Below are positions 1 to 8,400 of a stretch of 64,000 nucleotides of DNA, piece after piece. Origin of the DNA: Macellibacteroides fermentans (GTDB taxonomy: Bacteria > Bacteroidota > Bacteroidia > Bacteroidales > Tannerellaceae); the NCBI RefSeq assembly GCF_013409575.1, contig NZ_JACCCY010000003.1, positions 753,434 through 817,433 of the forward strand. The letters are read 5' to 3'. A model generated the notes under the pieces. It worked only from the letters and a program-made list of their open reading frames with translations. It made no database searches and had not been told where the DNA came from. A program made the position numbers and the translations under genes. Position 1 is the stretch's first letter, and each line of letters begins with the position of its first letter.

Positions 1-476
1 TCTGTCTCCATTGCCTCTGCTTCAAAAACAACATCTGCCTGCTCATAATTGTTTTTTCTTTTTAGCAATGTTTCACGTATGTAATCCATGAGTTCTTCTT
101 TATTCTTGTCTTTAAGCAGCGGACGTGTCCCTTTGCACAATTCCAGCCGATTGGTCAATTCCGGAACCGAAACCTTTAGATATACGGTCGTTCCGTGGGC
201 TTTCATATATTCCATATTGTCAAAAAAACAGGGAGTCCCTCCTCCGGTAGAGATTATAACATCTTCGAAGGTGGCTACCTCACGTAACATCTTTTGTTCA
301 ATTTCCCGGAAGCCGGCCTCACCTTTTTCTGTAAAAAGCTGTTGAACAGATTTTAGGTATCTGCTTTCAATGTAATGATCCAGGTCAACAAATGTGAGTC
401 CCATATTTTTTGAAAGACACACACCTACAGACGTTTTGCCCGCTCCCATAAAACCGATAAGAAATATACGTTTCAT
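1..476 (-). CDS. aroK: Shikimate kinase, C-terminus cut off by window edge
   Basis: Phosphorylates shikimate at O3 with ATP in the cytoplasmic chorismate (aromatic amino acid) pathway. Reading leftward from the ATG complement at 474-476 gives 158 codons open to the window edge. A P-loop GFMGAGKT sits at residues 8-15, an acidic VDLD motif at 31-34, then the shikimate-binding GFRE and STGGGTP motifs and the lid arginine in GTRPLL. Family members are about 170-175 residues, so only a short tail is missing. A TACATTTG box lies upstream on the same strand at 498-505. The rightward reading frame over 88-345 is a shadow of this gene. Confidence 0.95.
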   Translation of the reverse strand, partial: MKRIFLIGFMGAGKTSVGVCLSKNMGLTFVDLDHYIESRYLKSVQQLFTEKGEAGFREIEQKMLREVATFEDVIISTGGGTPCFFDNMEYMKAHGTTVYLKVSVPELTNRLELCKGTRPLLKDKNKEELMDYIRETLLKRKNNYEQADVVFEAEAMET

Positions 477-497
477 CCCAAATTGAACTATTTTTTG

Positions 498-505
498 CAA
501 ATGTA
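498..505 (-). promoter_or_regulatory. Bacteroidetes -7 box for aroK
   Basis: The minus strand reads TACATTTG, a full match to TAnnTTTG, 22 bases upstream of the aroK start. No clear TTTG -33 element is visible at the expected distance. Confidence 0.5.
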
Positions 506-651
506 GTTTTTTATAAAGCAATTCGGTCAACCAGAATAAAATAATTGCACGGATCGCGTCACAAAACTCCTACGATTATAATTCAACTTGTTTTTTAGAT
601 AACAAAAAGGCTAAAAGCTTTATCCGACTTATTTCAACCCAAAATATAGTC

Positions 652-659
652 TATCTTTG
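652..659 (+). promoter_or_regulatory. Bacteroidetes -7 box for the RNase H gene
   Basis: TATCTTTG, a full TAnnTTTG match, 19 bases before the ATG at 679. This implies a very short 5' leader. The -33 element is not obvious. Confidence 0.6.
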
Positions 660-678
660 CAGAGATAAATAATCTATA

Positions 679-1311
679 ATGGCAAAAAATAAGTTCTACG
701 TAGTTTGGAAAGGATTGAATCCCGGAGTGTATGATAGCTGGAATGCCTGTAAGATGCAGGTTGAAGGTCAGGATGGCGCTAAATACAAATCTTTCGAAAC
801 GAGAGAAGAGGCTTATGCTGCCTTTGAAAAAGATTTCAAGGAATTCATAAAACCGGCTTCTGCCACACGAACAATGCAGAAACTTCCTGTTTTAAATGGC
901 GGCAGACCCATACTTGACAGCATTGCAGTAGATGCCGCGTGCAGTGGCAATCCCGGCTTGATGGAGTACAGAGGTGTATATACGGCAACCAAGCAAGAGC
1001 TATTTCGTATCGGCCCTTATGAACAGGGAACAAACAATATTGGAGAGTTCCTGGCTCTGGTGCACGGCCTTGCTTTTTTGAAACAAAAGAATAGCCCTCT
1101 TCCTATTTATTCAGACAGCAGAAATGCGATTATGTGGGTCCAAAAAAAGAAATGTAAAACATTATTGGAAAGAGAACCTCGAAATGAAGTTATCTTTAAC
1201 CTGATTGAAAGAGCTGAGAAATGGCTTCATGAAAATGAATACTCAACGACCATCCTTAAATGGGAAACGTCGGAATGGGGAGAAATCCCAGCTGATTTTG
1301 GACGAAAATAG
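679..1311 (+). CDS. rnhA: Ribonuclease H1 with N-terminal viroplasmin-like RNA/DNA-hybrid binding domain
   Basis: Cleaves the RNA strand of RNA-DNA hybrids, for example R-loops and primers, in the cytoplasm. Residues 1-50 form the small viroplasmin/hybrid-binding domain, with the typical start KFYVVWKGLNPGVYDSW and a following FETREEAYAAF. Residues about 74-210 are the RNase H fold. Acidic residues consistent with the catalytic set are visible: the Asp of AVDAACSGNPG, the Glu of NNIGEF, the Asp of IYSDSRNA and the Asp of PADFGRK near the end. Length 210 aa fits Bacteroidetes members of this two-domain family. It stands alone, divergent from aroK, and its stop is 11 bases from the convergent glycosyltransferase-kinase gene. 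I am sure of the family; rnhA is used in the general sense. Confidence 0.9.
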   Translation: MAKNKFYVVWKGLNPGVYDSWNACKMQVEGQDGAKYKSFETREEAYAAFEKDFKEFIKPASATRTMQKLPVLNGGRPILDSIAVDAACSGNPGLMEYRGVYTATKQELFRIGPYEQGTNNIGEFLALVHGLAFLKQKNSPLPIYSDSRNAIMWVQKKKCKTLLEREPRNEVIFNLIERAEKWLHENEYSTTILKWETSEWGEIPADFGRK

Positions 1312-1322
1312 GTCTTACCTGG

Positions 1323-2789
1323 TTATTTGTTCTGTTTTTTTGTCGCCTCAAGAATAAGCCGAATGCATTTTTCTTTGTCGAATCCACGCACGTTGGCATA
1401 TTCTTCTCCTAAAACAGTGTAGATGTGTTCATTCCCATTTAGACGTTCAAAGTTTTTGCATCCTGTTCTCATATTTATTTTTCCGAAAGACATTCTGTTC
1501 AGGTCTATGATTTCCACCTGAATTTCACCGTCCGTTTCTTTAAATAATATATTACCCCCCGAATAGTCTTTGTGCAAAAAACCATTTTCATGCAGCATGG
1601 CAGTGGTCCGGGCAATAGCTTTCAGAATACTTGTCTCGTTTTGGAAAGTTTGCTTGAATAGGTCGCGGTATTCAAACGGACACGATGATTTTTTACTTAC
1701 AAAGTAACTTTTGTCGAACAACCAATTTTGGCTGTATTCTATATAAGCTACCGGAAGAGGAGTCTTAATGCCTGCTTTTAATAATTTAAAAGCATTGTCA
1801 TAGGCTCTTTGAGCTTTTGATGCCCTTAAAAATCCATAAATTATCCGGTTTATCCATATCGGCCTTTTGTAGGACTTAACAATATATTCATCACCATCTA
1901 CAGCAAACATTTTAAGTTCATTTCTTCCTTTATATATGATAGTTCCCATTTTATCGAACTGAAAAGGCAATGAATTTAAGAAGGTTGTAAGGTGTTTGAA
2001 GTAGGGATTCACGGCGACCGACTTCTTACAGAATAAATTGGTCATCCTGTTATACATACGTGACCAACTACGATACTGTCGTAACGGACCGTTTAGCTCT
2101 TTTAAGAAAAAATCGGCGTGACGATTATTTAATGTTTCAATAACGTGCTTCTTTAGTTTTCTATCAGTCATCCGTTTTGAATTTGGACGGATTCGATAGT
2201 ATAATCCGATACAAGGTAATTTTACAACCTTTCCTCCGTCTTTTAGTACTGAAATCCAGAATTCCCAATCTTCTCTGGCTATAATAGTTTCACAGTATCC
2301 TCCGGCTTTTATCCAGTCACTTTTCCTGAACAGGGCGCTGACTGGAATAATGTTTTTTCTTGCAATTAGGGAAAGGGAGAAGTCTGGTAAAATCCATTCG
2401 CTGTTCTTCTCTCCAATAAACATCATTCTCGAGTATACAACTTTGACATCATCTTGAGTATCCAGCACTTTTACCGCACTTTCAAAAAAATCAGGACCAA
2501 TCAAATCGTCCGAATCCAAAGGAAAGATATATTCACCCTTGGCAAGCGATATGGCATGGTTGCGGGCTGCAGCCACACCTTTATTGGTTTGGCTGTAAAA
2601 AAAGATTGATGGGTGCTGCTCCGATAATTTTTTGCCAATCAAGGGAGACTTATCAGACGAACCATCGTCCATCAATATAATTTCTATATTCGGATAGGTC
2701 GACTGTAATACAGAGTTGACCGTTTCTTCCAGATAGTCTTCCATATTATAGACAGGAATCACTACCGAAACTAAAGTTTTTTTAATCAT
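1323..2789 (-). CDS. GT2 glycosyltransferase fused to a lipopolysaccharide-kinase (WaaP/InaA-like) domain
   Basis: 488 aa. Residues about 1-220 are a GT-A family 2 glycosyltransferase with the SVVIPVYNMEDYLEETVNSV start, MDDGSSD, and the DxD-type FPLDSDDLIG motif. A linker follows, and residues about 300-488 form a protein-kinase-like domain of the Kdo/heptose kinase type: a catalytic loop HKDYSGGNILF near residue 407 (base Asp plus metal Asn) and a metal-binding IDLNRM near 430 in place of DFG. Known parts: WaaP-type enzymes phosphorylate LPS core sugars at the inner membrane, and GT2 enzymes add sugars from nucleotide donors. Inference: a bifunctional LPS-core enzyme that adds a sugar and phosphorylates a core residue. 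It follows another glycosyltransferase gene by 13 bases on the same strand. No frameshift separates the domains. Confidence 0.85.
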   Translation of the reverse strand: MIKKTLVSVVIPVYNMEDYLEETVNSVLQSTYPNIEIILMDDGSSDKSPLIGKKLSEQHPSIFFYSQTNKGVAAARNHAISLAKGEYIFPLDSDDLIGPDFFESAVKVLDTQDDVKVVYSRMMFIGEKNSEWILPDFSLSLIARKNIIPVSALFRKSDWIKAGGYCETIIAREDWEFWISVLKDGGKVVKLPCIGLYYRIRPNSKRMTDRKLKKHVIETLNNRHADFFLKELNGPLRQYRSWSRMYNRMTNLFCKKSVAVNPYFKHLTTFLNSLPFQFDKMGTIIYKGRNELKMFAVDGDEYIVKSYKRPIWINRIIYGFLRASKAQRAYDNAFKLLKAGIKTPLPVAYIEYSQNWLFDKSYFVSKKSSCPFEYRDLFKQTFQNETSILKAIARTTAMLHENGFLHKDYSGGNILFKETDGEIQVEIIDLNRMSFGKINMRTGCKNFERLNGNEHIYTVLGEEYANVRGFDKEKCIRLILEATKKQNK

Positions 2790-2802
2790 TTCAATCGGCC
2801 TG

Positions 2803-3531
2803 TCAAATTTTATCGTAACCTTTCGTCCATTTAATCCAGTAATATTTTAACGGATTTGTATATTTTAGCTGTTTCCAGGGCCTGCTGCTATGGGGTTGAT
2901 GCAAAACGGGCAACGTAGTGAACAGGTAATTGTTAAAGCCTAACTGCAACGATTTGTGAGAAATCGTAACATCGTGCCAGGACTTTTCAGGGTTTAGTTC
3001 TTCAAAACTATATTTGTTAAGAAAATCGGGTTTTAAAAGCGAACAACAGAAGCTTACGTGTTTACGAGTAGAAAATACGCTGTTTTCTTTTCCTTTAGCA
3101 TATAGATAAGGGTAATTGATTGCTCCCTGGCTATCAACCGTTACAGCTGCGGCAATACCACAATCCTTACGGATGACCGACTCGTCGAATAACTTCTGAA
3201 GCGTGTCTGGTGCGACCGTTACATCCGATTCAACAATAATAAGTGCTGCGTTTTCTTGAATGGCTTCTTTTTGCGCCATCTGCAAAATTAAAAGATAATT
3301 AGGAGAGGGATGATCCGTAATATCTGCAATGTTGACAAGCGTAAAGCCATACGTTCCGGAAGCTTCTTTAAGTAATTCGGTGTTTTCCGGAGTGCTGAAA
3401 TCATTGTAAACCATGTACGAAAATGGAACAGATAGTTGTGAGGCGGTAATCGCCTTGATGGTCTGCAAAGTTAACTCTATCGAGTCCTTTACAGGAGTAA
3501 TAATATTCATCTTTTTCATACCATATTCCAT
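2803..3531 (-). CDS. Family 2-like glycosyltransferase
   Basis: 242 aa. The N-terminus MNIITPVKDSIELTLQTIKAI resembles GT-A glycosyltransferases. The acidic stretch IIVESDVTV (about residues 101-109) takes the DxD place, and a WHDVTISH segment lies in the acceptor half. Three in-frame ATGs occur near the start (residues 1, 5 and 8); the last two, MKKMN, are the more natural starts, but the longest is given. No signal peptide or membrane segment is seen, so it should act on the cytoplasmic face of the inner membrane. It is the first gene of a two-gene unit with the GT2-kinase fusion, so a role in LPS core assembly is inferred. Donor and acceptor are unknown. Confidence 0.8.
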   Translation of the reverse strand: MEYGMKKMNIITPVKDSIELTLQTIKAITASQLSVPFSYMVYNDFSTPENTELLKEASGTYGFTLVNIADITDHPSPNYLLILQMAQKEAIQENAALIIVESDVTVAPDTLQKLFDESVIRKDCGIAAAVTVDSQGAINYPYLYAKGKENSVFSTRKHVSFCCSLLKPDFLNKYSFEELNPEKSWHDVTISHKSLQLGFNNYLFTTLPVLHQPHSSRPWKQLKYTNPLKYYWIKWTKGYDKI

Positions 3532-3637
3532 TTTAATCCATTTCTTTACATGCTAAGAGTCTGATAAGCAGAGAACCTAAAAACTCACTCTATTCTCTAT
3601 ACGATCATGTATTGTCTTATCTTTCTACAAATCTGTG

Positions 3638-3645
3638 CAAAAGTA
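3638..3645 (-). promoter_or_regulatory. -7 box for the two-gene glycosyltransferase unit
   Basis: The minus strand reads TACTTTTG, a full TAnnTTTG match, about 107 bases upstream of the glycosyltransferase start, implying a leader of about 100 bases. Confidence 0.5.
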
Positions 3646-3674
3646 ATAAAACTTTCTAATGAGCCAATCATATC

Positions 3675-3706
3675 TTTGGACATTGGCATTCTTTCAAGTA
3701 CTTTTG
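3675..3706 (+). promoter_or_regulatory. Complete -33/-7 promoter for pdxB
   Basis: TTTG at 3675-3678 and TACTTTTG at 3699-3706 are separated by 20 bases, the standard Bacteroidetes sigma-ABfr spacing. The ATG follows 34 bases later at 3740. Confidence 0.7.
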
Positions 3707-3739
3707 CCTCATAAATGAAGATTAAATAGAACATAAGGG

Positions 3740-4846
3740 ATGAAAATCATTGCAGACAATACAATTCCCTACCTGCAAGGAATTGCCGAAACTTTTGCGG
3801 AAATTAGTTATATTTCGCCTGAAGAGTTTACGCACGACAGAATAAAAAACGCCGATGCACTTATAATCCGCAGTATCGATAAATGTACACAACAGATTCT
3901 GGAGGGAACAAGTATAAAGCTTATAACGACTGCTACCATTGGTTTTGATCATATTGATACCGCATATTGCGATAAAGCAGGTATTGCCTGGGCCAATGCC
4001 CCCGGATGCAATGCGGATTCCGTTGCTCAATATGTGCTGGCATCTCTTATTACATTATCTATCCGCAATAATATAGATCTGAAAAATAAGACATTAGGAA
4101 TTGTAGGAGTAGGGCATGTTGGAAAGGCTGTAGAACGGGTGTGTAAAGCCTATGGGATGAATATTCTGCGGAACGACCCTCCCCGTGAAGAGCAGGAGGG
4201 TTCAGCCGGTTTTGTTTCTCTTAAGACAATTGCCGAAGAAAGTGATATAATTACGTTTCATGTTCCTTACACTGTATCTGGCATTCATGCAACCAAGCAT
4301 CTGGCAAACGAGGCGTTCTTTGCAGAAGTGAAGAAGAAGCCATGGTTTATTAACACCTGCAGGGGAGCAGTGCATGATACAACAGCTTTGCTAAGGGCAA
4401 AACGGGAAGGCATTGTATCCGAACTTATCATAGACTGTTGGGAAAACGAACCCCATATTGATTTACAGCTGTTGGACGCTGCTTCTATAGCCACGCCTCA
4501 TATAGCCGGATTTTCGGCAGATGGAAAAGCTAACGGAACACGCGCCTGTCTTCAAACAATCGGTAATTTCTTTCGTATTCCCATTGAAAAGATTGGAGAA
4601 GTTGTTCCTCCTCTACCGGAAGAGCCGGTAATTGATCTTGATTTATTTACCTCCCGACGGATGGAACAGGCTGTGCTGAAAACCTTTTGTCCGGAAACAG
4701 TAGACCGGATGTTACGCAATGCTCCTCATGATTTTGAGTCGCTACGAAATAATTACAACCATCCAAGAGAGTACAAAGCCTATACATTATTAAATATAAA
4801 GGAAGAAGAGATCTTTCTGTCGGATCTGTTAGGGTTCAATCGGTAA
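3740..4846 (+). CDS. pdxB: Erythronate-4-phosphate dehydrogenase
   Basis: Oxidises 4-phospho-D-erythronate with NAD in the DXP-dependent pyridoxal phosphate pathway (cytoplasm). 368 aa, close to the usual 370-380. The N-terminus MKIIADNTIPYLQGIAETFAE is diagnostic for PdxB. The D-2-hydroxyacid dehydrogenase fold is shown by the Rossmann motif GIVGVGHVGKAVERV (about residues 120-134), the catalytic Arg in NTCRGAVHD, the Glu in ENEPHID and the His in TPHIAGFS. The C-terminal PdxB dimerisation region is present. The 3' end overlaps the convergent purN by 11 bases. Confidence 0.95.
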   Translation: MKIIADNTIPYLQGIAETFAEISYISPEEFTHDRIKNADALIIRSIDKCTQQILEGTSIKLITTATIGFDHIDTAYCDKAGIAWANAPGCNADSVAQYVLASLITLSIRNNIDLKNKTLGIVGVGHVGKAVERVCKAYGMNILRNDPPREEQEGSAGFVSLKTIAEESDIITFHVPYTVSGIHATKHLANEAFFAEVKKKPWFINTCRGAVHDTTALLRAKREGIVSELIIDCWENEPHIDLQLLDAASIATPHIAGFSADGKANGTRACLQTIGNFFRIPIEKIGEVVPPLPEEPVIDLDLFTSRRMEQAVLKTFCPETVDRMLRNAPHDFESLRNNYNHPREYKAYTLLNIKEEEIFLSDLLGFNR

Positions 4847-5402
4847 GTACCTTTTCTATTATTTCAGGATACCATTTATGTTCGAGCTGGTGTATTCTTT
4901 CGCATAACGACTCGGGGGTGTCATCCGCAAATACGGGGCATTCGGCCTGAAATATAATCGGTCCTTCATCATAATGCTCGTCAATATAATGGATGCTGAT
5001 TCCTGATTTTGTTTCGCCGGAAGCAATTACGGCCCGATGAACATGCATGCCGTACATCCCTTTTCCCCCGAATTTGGGAAGTAAAGCCGGATGAATATTT
5101 ATTATTTTGTGCGGATAAGCCGCAAGTAAATTATCCGCAATTTTAGACATGAAGCCGGCAAGTACAATAAAATCAATTTGATATGTTTTTAAGATATCAA
5201 GAATGGCTTCTCCCGATTCAAACTCTTCTTTCGAGAAAGAGATTGAGGGTGTATTCAGTTTTTTAGCCCGTTCGTGAACCCCGGCTCCTTGTTTATTGGA
5301 GAGTACGATGGCGACTTTAAAAAATTCACTATTAGAGAAATATCGGATAATATTCTCCGCATTCGTTCCTGAACCGGAGGCAAAAATGGCTAAACTCTTC
5401 AT
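4836..5402 (-). CDS. purN: Phosphoribosylglycinamide formyltransferase (GART)
   Basis: Transfers a formyl group from 10-formyl-THF to GAR, the third step of purine synthesis. 188 aa, the normal size for PurN. The start MKSLAIFASGSGTNAENII is the phosphate-binding motif. The catalytic Asn and His lie in IINIHPALLPKF, and the Asp in DEHYDEGPI completes the triad. The gene is single and convergent with pdxB, with an 11-base overlap of coding ends. Confidence 0.96.
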   Translation of the reverse strand: MKSLAIFASGSGTNAENIIRYFSNSEFFKVAIVLSNKQGAGVHERAKKLNTPSISFSKEEFESGEAILDILKTYQIDFIVLAGFMSKIADNLLAAYPHKIINIHPALLPKFGGKGMYGMHVHRAVIASGETKSGISIHYIDEHYDEGPIIFQAECPVFADDTPESLCERIHQLEHKWYPEIIEKVLTD

Positions 5403-5469
5403 TAATTCTAGGTTTTAATGCACAAGAAAAGAAAAAATGTGCAGTTTTCCACATTTTTAGTACATAATA

Positions 5470-5502
5470 TTTGTTTTGTAACATAAAAAATTCTTTTCTT
5501 TG
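5470..5502 (+). promoter_or_regulatory. Probable acpP promoter
   Basis: TTTG at 5470-5473 and TTTCTTTG at 5495-5502 (one mismatch to TAnnTTTG), spacer 21 bases. About 53 bases separate the -7 box from the acpP ATG at 5556. Confidence 0.45.
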
Positions 5503-5555
5503 CACTGCAAATTTAAAAAGTAAATTCGTATTAATTAATCTAAATTGAAAAAGTT

Positions 5556-5792
5556 ATGTCTGAAGTTGCATCAAGAGTAAAAGCGATTATCGTAGATAAG
5601 TTAAGTGTTGAAGAAACAGAAGTTACAAACGAAGCAAGCTTTACTAACGATTTAGGAGCAGACTCTCTTGACACAGTAGAATTGATTATGGAGTTCGAAA
5701 AAGAATTCGGTATCTCAATTCCTGATGATCAAGCAGAAAAGATTACAACTGTTGGTGATGCTGTTGCTTATATCGAAGCAAACGCAAAGTAA
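5556..5792 (+). CDS. acpP: Acyl carrier protein
   Basis: Carries growing acyl chains as a phosphopantetheine thioester in type II fatty acid synthesis. 78 aa, acidic, with the phosphopantetheine attachment serine in [15 protein letters not shown] and the usual helix pattern on both sides. It is directly followed by fabF (18 bases), the classic acpP-fabF pair. Followed by rnc, this is the common Bacteroidetes order. Confidence 0.97.
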   Translation: MSEVASRVKAIIVDKLSVEETEVTNEASFTNDLGADSLDTVELIMEFEKEFGISIPDDQAEKITTVGDAVAYIEANAK

Positions 5793-5810
5793 TCCTTTTA
5801 CGTTGAAAGC

Positions 5811-7067
5811 ATGGAATTAAAAAGAGTTGTAGTAACAGGTCTTGGAGCTATAACACCGCTTGGCAAGACCCTCACAGAAACATGGGAGGGTCTTGTTAAC
5901 GGTAAGAGTGGAGCCGGACCTATTACTCATTTTGATGCTTCAAAATTCAAGACACAGTTTGCCTGTGAAGTAAAGAATTTTGATCCCACCCAGTATTTCG
6001 ACCGTAAAGAAGCCCGCAAGCTTGATCGTTATGCCCAATTTGCGTTAATCGCTGCCGATGAAGCAATTGCTGATTCAGGCATGGAGATAGAAAAACTTGA
6101 TTTGAACAAAGTCGGTGTTATTTTCTCTTCAGGTATTGGAGGCATAACTACTTTTCAAGAAGAGGTTGAGAATTACGATGCTGAACGTGGTCCGCGTTTT
6201 AATCCTTTTTTCATTCCGAAAATGATTGCAGACATCGCGTCTGGTCATATTTCGATGAAATACGGATTTAGAGGGCCTAACTTTGCGGTTGTCTCTGCTT
6301 GTGCTTCTTCAACCAATGCAATTGCAGATGCTTTTAATTACATCCGGTTAGGAAAGGCTAATGCCATTGTAACCGGAGGTGCAGAAGCTTCCATTACAAG
6401 TGCAGGGGTTGGTGGATTTTCATCCATGAATGCAATCTCTACCAGAAACGATTCTCCAGAAACCGCTTCGCGTCCTTTTAGTGCAAGCCGAGATGGATTT
6501 GTTATGGGAGAAGGTGCCGCGTGTTTGGTATTGGAAGAAATGGAGCATGCCCTTGCAAGAGGAGCTAAAATCTACTGTGAAGTTGCTGGTACAGGAATGT
6601 CTGCGGATGCATATCATCTTACAGCGACTCATCCTGACGGTCTAGGTGCTAAGTTGGTGATGCGTAATGCATTGGAAGATGCTGAAATGAACCCGGAAGA
6701 CATTGACTATATCAATGTTCATGGAACTTCTACTCCTGTTGGAGATATTTCTGAAGTTAAAGCTATTAAGGAAGTTTTTGGCGAACATGCTAAAAAACTA
6801 AATATAAGTTCTACCAAGTCAATGACCGGACATCTTTTAGGTGCAACTGGTGCTTTGGAAGCAGCAGCTTGTATCCTGGCTATAAAAGAAGGCATTGTTC
6901 CTCCTACAATTAATTTTGCAGAGGGAGATGAAGATCCGGAAATAGATTACACATTGAACTATACGTTCAACAAAGCACAGAAAAGAGAAATCAATGCAGC
7001 ACTTTCCAACACTTTCGGTTTTGGAGGTCACAATGCGAGCATGATTGTTAAAAAATTTGTGAAATAA
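5811..7067 (+). CDS. fabF: 3-oxoacyl-[acyl-carrier-protein] synthase II
   Basis: Condenses malonyl-ACP with acyl-ACP in the elongation cycle of fatty acid synthesis. 418 aa, typical for FabF. The catalytic Cys is in VVSACASSTNAI, and the two His residues are in NVHGTSTPVGD and STKSMTGHLLGATGA. The C-terminal FGFGGHNAS motif is intact. It is co-transcribed with acpP upstream, and the rnc reading frame begins one base after its stop, suggesting coupled translation. Confidence 0.97.
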   Translation: MELKRVVVTGLGAITPLGKTLTETWEGLVNGKSGAGPITHFDASKFKTQFACEVKNFDPTQYFDRKEARKLDRYAQFALIAADEAIADSGMEIEKLDLNKVGVIFSSGIGGITTFQEEVENYDAERGPRFNPFFIPKMIADIASGHISMKYGFRGPNFAVVSACASSTNAIADAFNYIRLGKANAIVTGGAEASITSAGVGGFSSMNAISTRNDSPETASRPFSASRDGFVMGEGAACLVLEEMEHALARGAKIYCEVAGTGMSADAYHLTATHPDGLGAKLVMRNALEDAEMNPEDIDYINVHGTSTPVGDISEVKAIKEVFGEHAKKLNISSTKSMTGHLLGATGALEAAACILAIKEGIVPPTINFAEGDEDPEIDYTLNYTFNKAQKREINAALSNTFGFGGHNASMIVKKFVK

Positions 7068-7068
7068 C

Positions 7069-7959
7069 GTGTTGAAAGCATTATACAAAAAAATAAGGCT
7101 CCTCCTGTGTAAAAACAAGGAGCCTTATTCTTCTTTATATAAGATACTTGGTTTTTACCCCGATAAACCTGACCTTTACCAACAGGCTTTTATCCACAAA
7201 TCTGCTATTGCAGAAGGTATCATTGAACAACCTTGGAGGAACAACGAACGGTTGGAATTCCTTGGTGATGCCATTCTCAGCTCCGTAATAGCCGATATTC
7301 TTTACATCAAATTTCAAAATAAGCGCGAAGGTTTTCTTACCAATACCCGTTCCAAGATCGTTCAACGTGAAACGCTGAACCGTGTGGCTATGGAATTAGG
7401 CCTCGATAAACACATTGTTTGTGCCAAAAAGATGCACACACATGGAAATGATATTTATGGAAATGTACTGGAAGCTTTGATTGGAGCCATCTATTTGGAT
7501 CAGGGCTATAAAGTATGTCATAAGTTTGTTTCTACCGTAATTATTGGTAAATATATCAATATTGATAAACTTGCCCGTAAAGAGGTTAACTTCAAATCGG
7601 CTTTAATTGAATGGAGTCAGAAAACGAAGTTGGATATTTCTTTCAATCTTGTAGAATCTTTTACAGACGAGGAAAGTAATCCTATTTTCCAGTACGCTGT
7701 TATGTTGGGAGAAACACAGTTAGGAATCGGAATAGGCTTTTCAAAAAAAGAGGCTCAGCAAAATGCTTCAAAAATGGCTATAAAGAAGATTCGCAAAGAT
7801 CCTGCAACACAAGAGATCATCGCAAACTTGAAAAAATCATCCGACCCTGATACAACCGTCTCAGACGAAGCCAATGGCAAAGAACAACAACCTGAAACAG
7901 TTGATTCTACCAAAAAAATGGATGATCAGCAGTTGGAGAAACTGCTTTCCGAAGAATAA
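7069..7959 (+). CDS. rnc: Ribonuclease III
   Basis: Double-strand-specific endoribonuclease that processes rRNA precursors and structured mRNAs. 296 aa. The signature NNERLEFLGDAIL spans residues 58-70 and a second acidic catalytic motif is in GNVLEALIGAIYLDQG. A dsRNA-binding domain covers about 174-240 and a charged low-complexity tail 255-296, longer than E. coli RNase III (226 aa). The start is GTG at 7069 or TTG at 7072; no in-frame ATG precedes the conserved IRLLLCKNKEPY region, which resembles other Bacteroides RNase III N-termini as I remember them. A perfect 12-bp hairpin lies within codons 8-21 (separate entry). Co-directional with acpP-fabF. Confidence 0.93.
   Translation: MLKALYKKIRLLLCKNKEPYSSLYKILGFYPDKPDLYQQAFIHKSAIAEGIIEQPWRNNERLEFLGDAILSSVIADILYIKFQNKREGFLTNTRSKIVQRETLNRVAMELGLDKHIVCAKKMHTHGNDIYGNVLEALIGAIYLDQGYKVCHKFVSTVIIGKYINIDKLARKEVNFKSALIEWSQKTKLDISFNLVESFTDEESNPIFQYAVMLGETQLGIGIGFSKKEAQQNASKMAIKKIRKDPATQEIIANLKKSSDPDTTVSDEANGKEQQPETVDSTKKMDDQQLEKLLSEE
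7092..7129 (+). promoter_or_regulatory. Perfect 12-bp stem-loop inside the start of rnc
   Basis: AATAAGGCTCCT at 7092-7103 pairs perfectly with AGGAGCCTTATT at 7118-7129 across a 14-base loop. A pyrimidine-rich CTTCTTT follows. It starts 23 bases after the rnc start codon. It could be an intrinsic terminator for acpP-fabF, an attenuator, or an RNase III cleavage site for feedback control; the sequence does not decide between these. Confidence 0.7.
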
Positions 7960-7999
7960 CCAGCCCCGTTCTTATCCGGAACGAATAAACGTCATTTTA

Positions 8000-8100
8000 A
8001 TCTGTCATCTGTCATGAAACAGCTCAGATCCCTTTCCAGATAAGGGTTCTTGGAATGATAGATGGCTTGTGACAGATTCAATGTATCTGTCATCTGCCAT
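8000..8100. repeat. Composite intergenic repeat, module 1, copy A
   Basis: Aligns without gaps over 101 bases to 56028-56128; about 78 positions are identical by hand count. It begins with ATCTGTCATCTGTCAT and ends with ATCTGTCATCTGCCAT. A partly complementary ATGATAGATG lies in the middle, so it can fold. Confidence 0.75.
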
Positions 8101-8304
8101 CAATGGAATCAGGGCCCTTATATGTCCAAAACGGTTTCTCCTCTGCAACCTTTGTTATGACGGACTTCGAGATGGTGTCCATTATTTCAGTATCATGATT
8201 GTTGATCCGTCTACGTTTTCAGTTTAATCCGTCAGAAAGTGATTGCTGTTAAGTTTAGTAGTAATTGCAAAGGTTAAGGAAACTAATCACAACACATAAG
8301 GTAA

Positions 8305-8400
8305 GTATTCGTTTGACAGCTGTTAAACGCAAAGTCAACAGCTGGATACCTTGCGTTTAACAGCTGTTGAATGCAAAGTGTCCATTTGTTAAACAAATAC
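8305..8400. repeat. Composite intergenic repeat, module 2, copy A
   Basis: A 96-bp segment bounded by imperfect inverted ends (GTATTCGTTTGAC and GTTAAACAAATAC). Inside, a perfect 17-bp inverted repeat pairs 8316-8332 with 8351-8367 across 18 bases. CAGCTG palindromes recur three times with a TTRAACGCAA-type tail. Related to 56345-56436. Confidence 0.75.

Noticed and set aside
88..345. 85-codon plus-strand reading frame at the left edge
   Set aside because: It is antisense to a shikimate kinase frame with all family motifs.
6420..6645. Reading frames on both strands inside fabF
   Set aside because: Shadows of the fabF coding frame.
8305..8400. CRISPR array, suggested by spaced repeats
   Set aside because: Units of about 22 bp have no unique spacers, and there are no cas genes.
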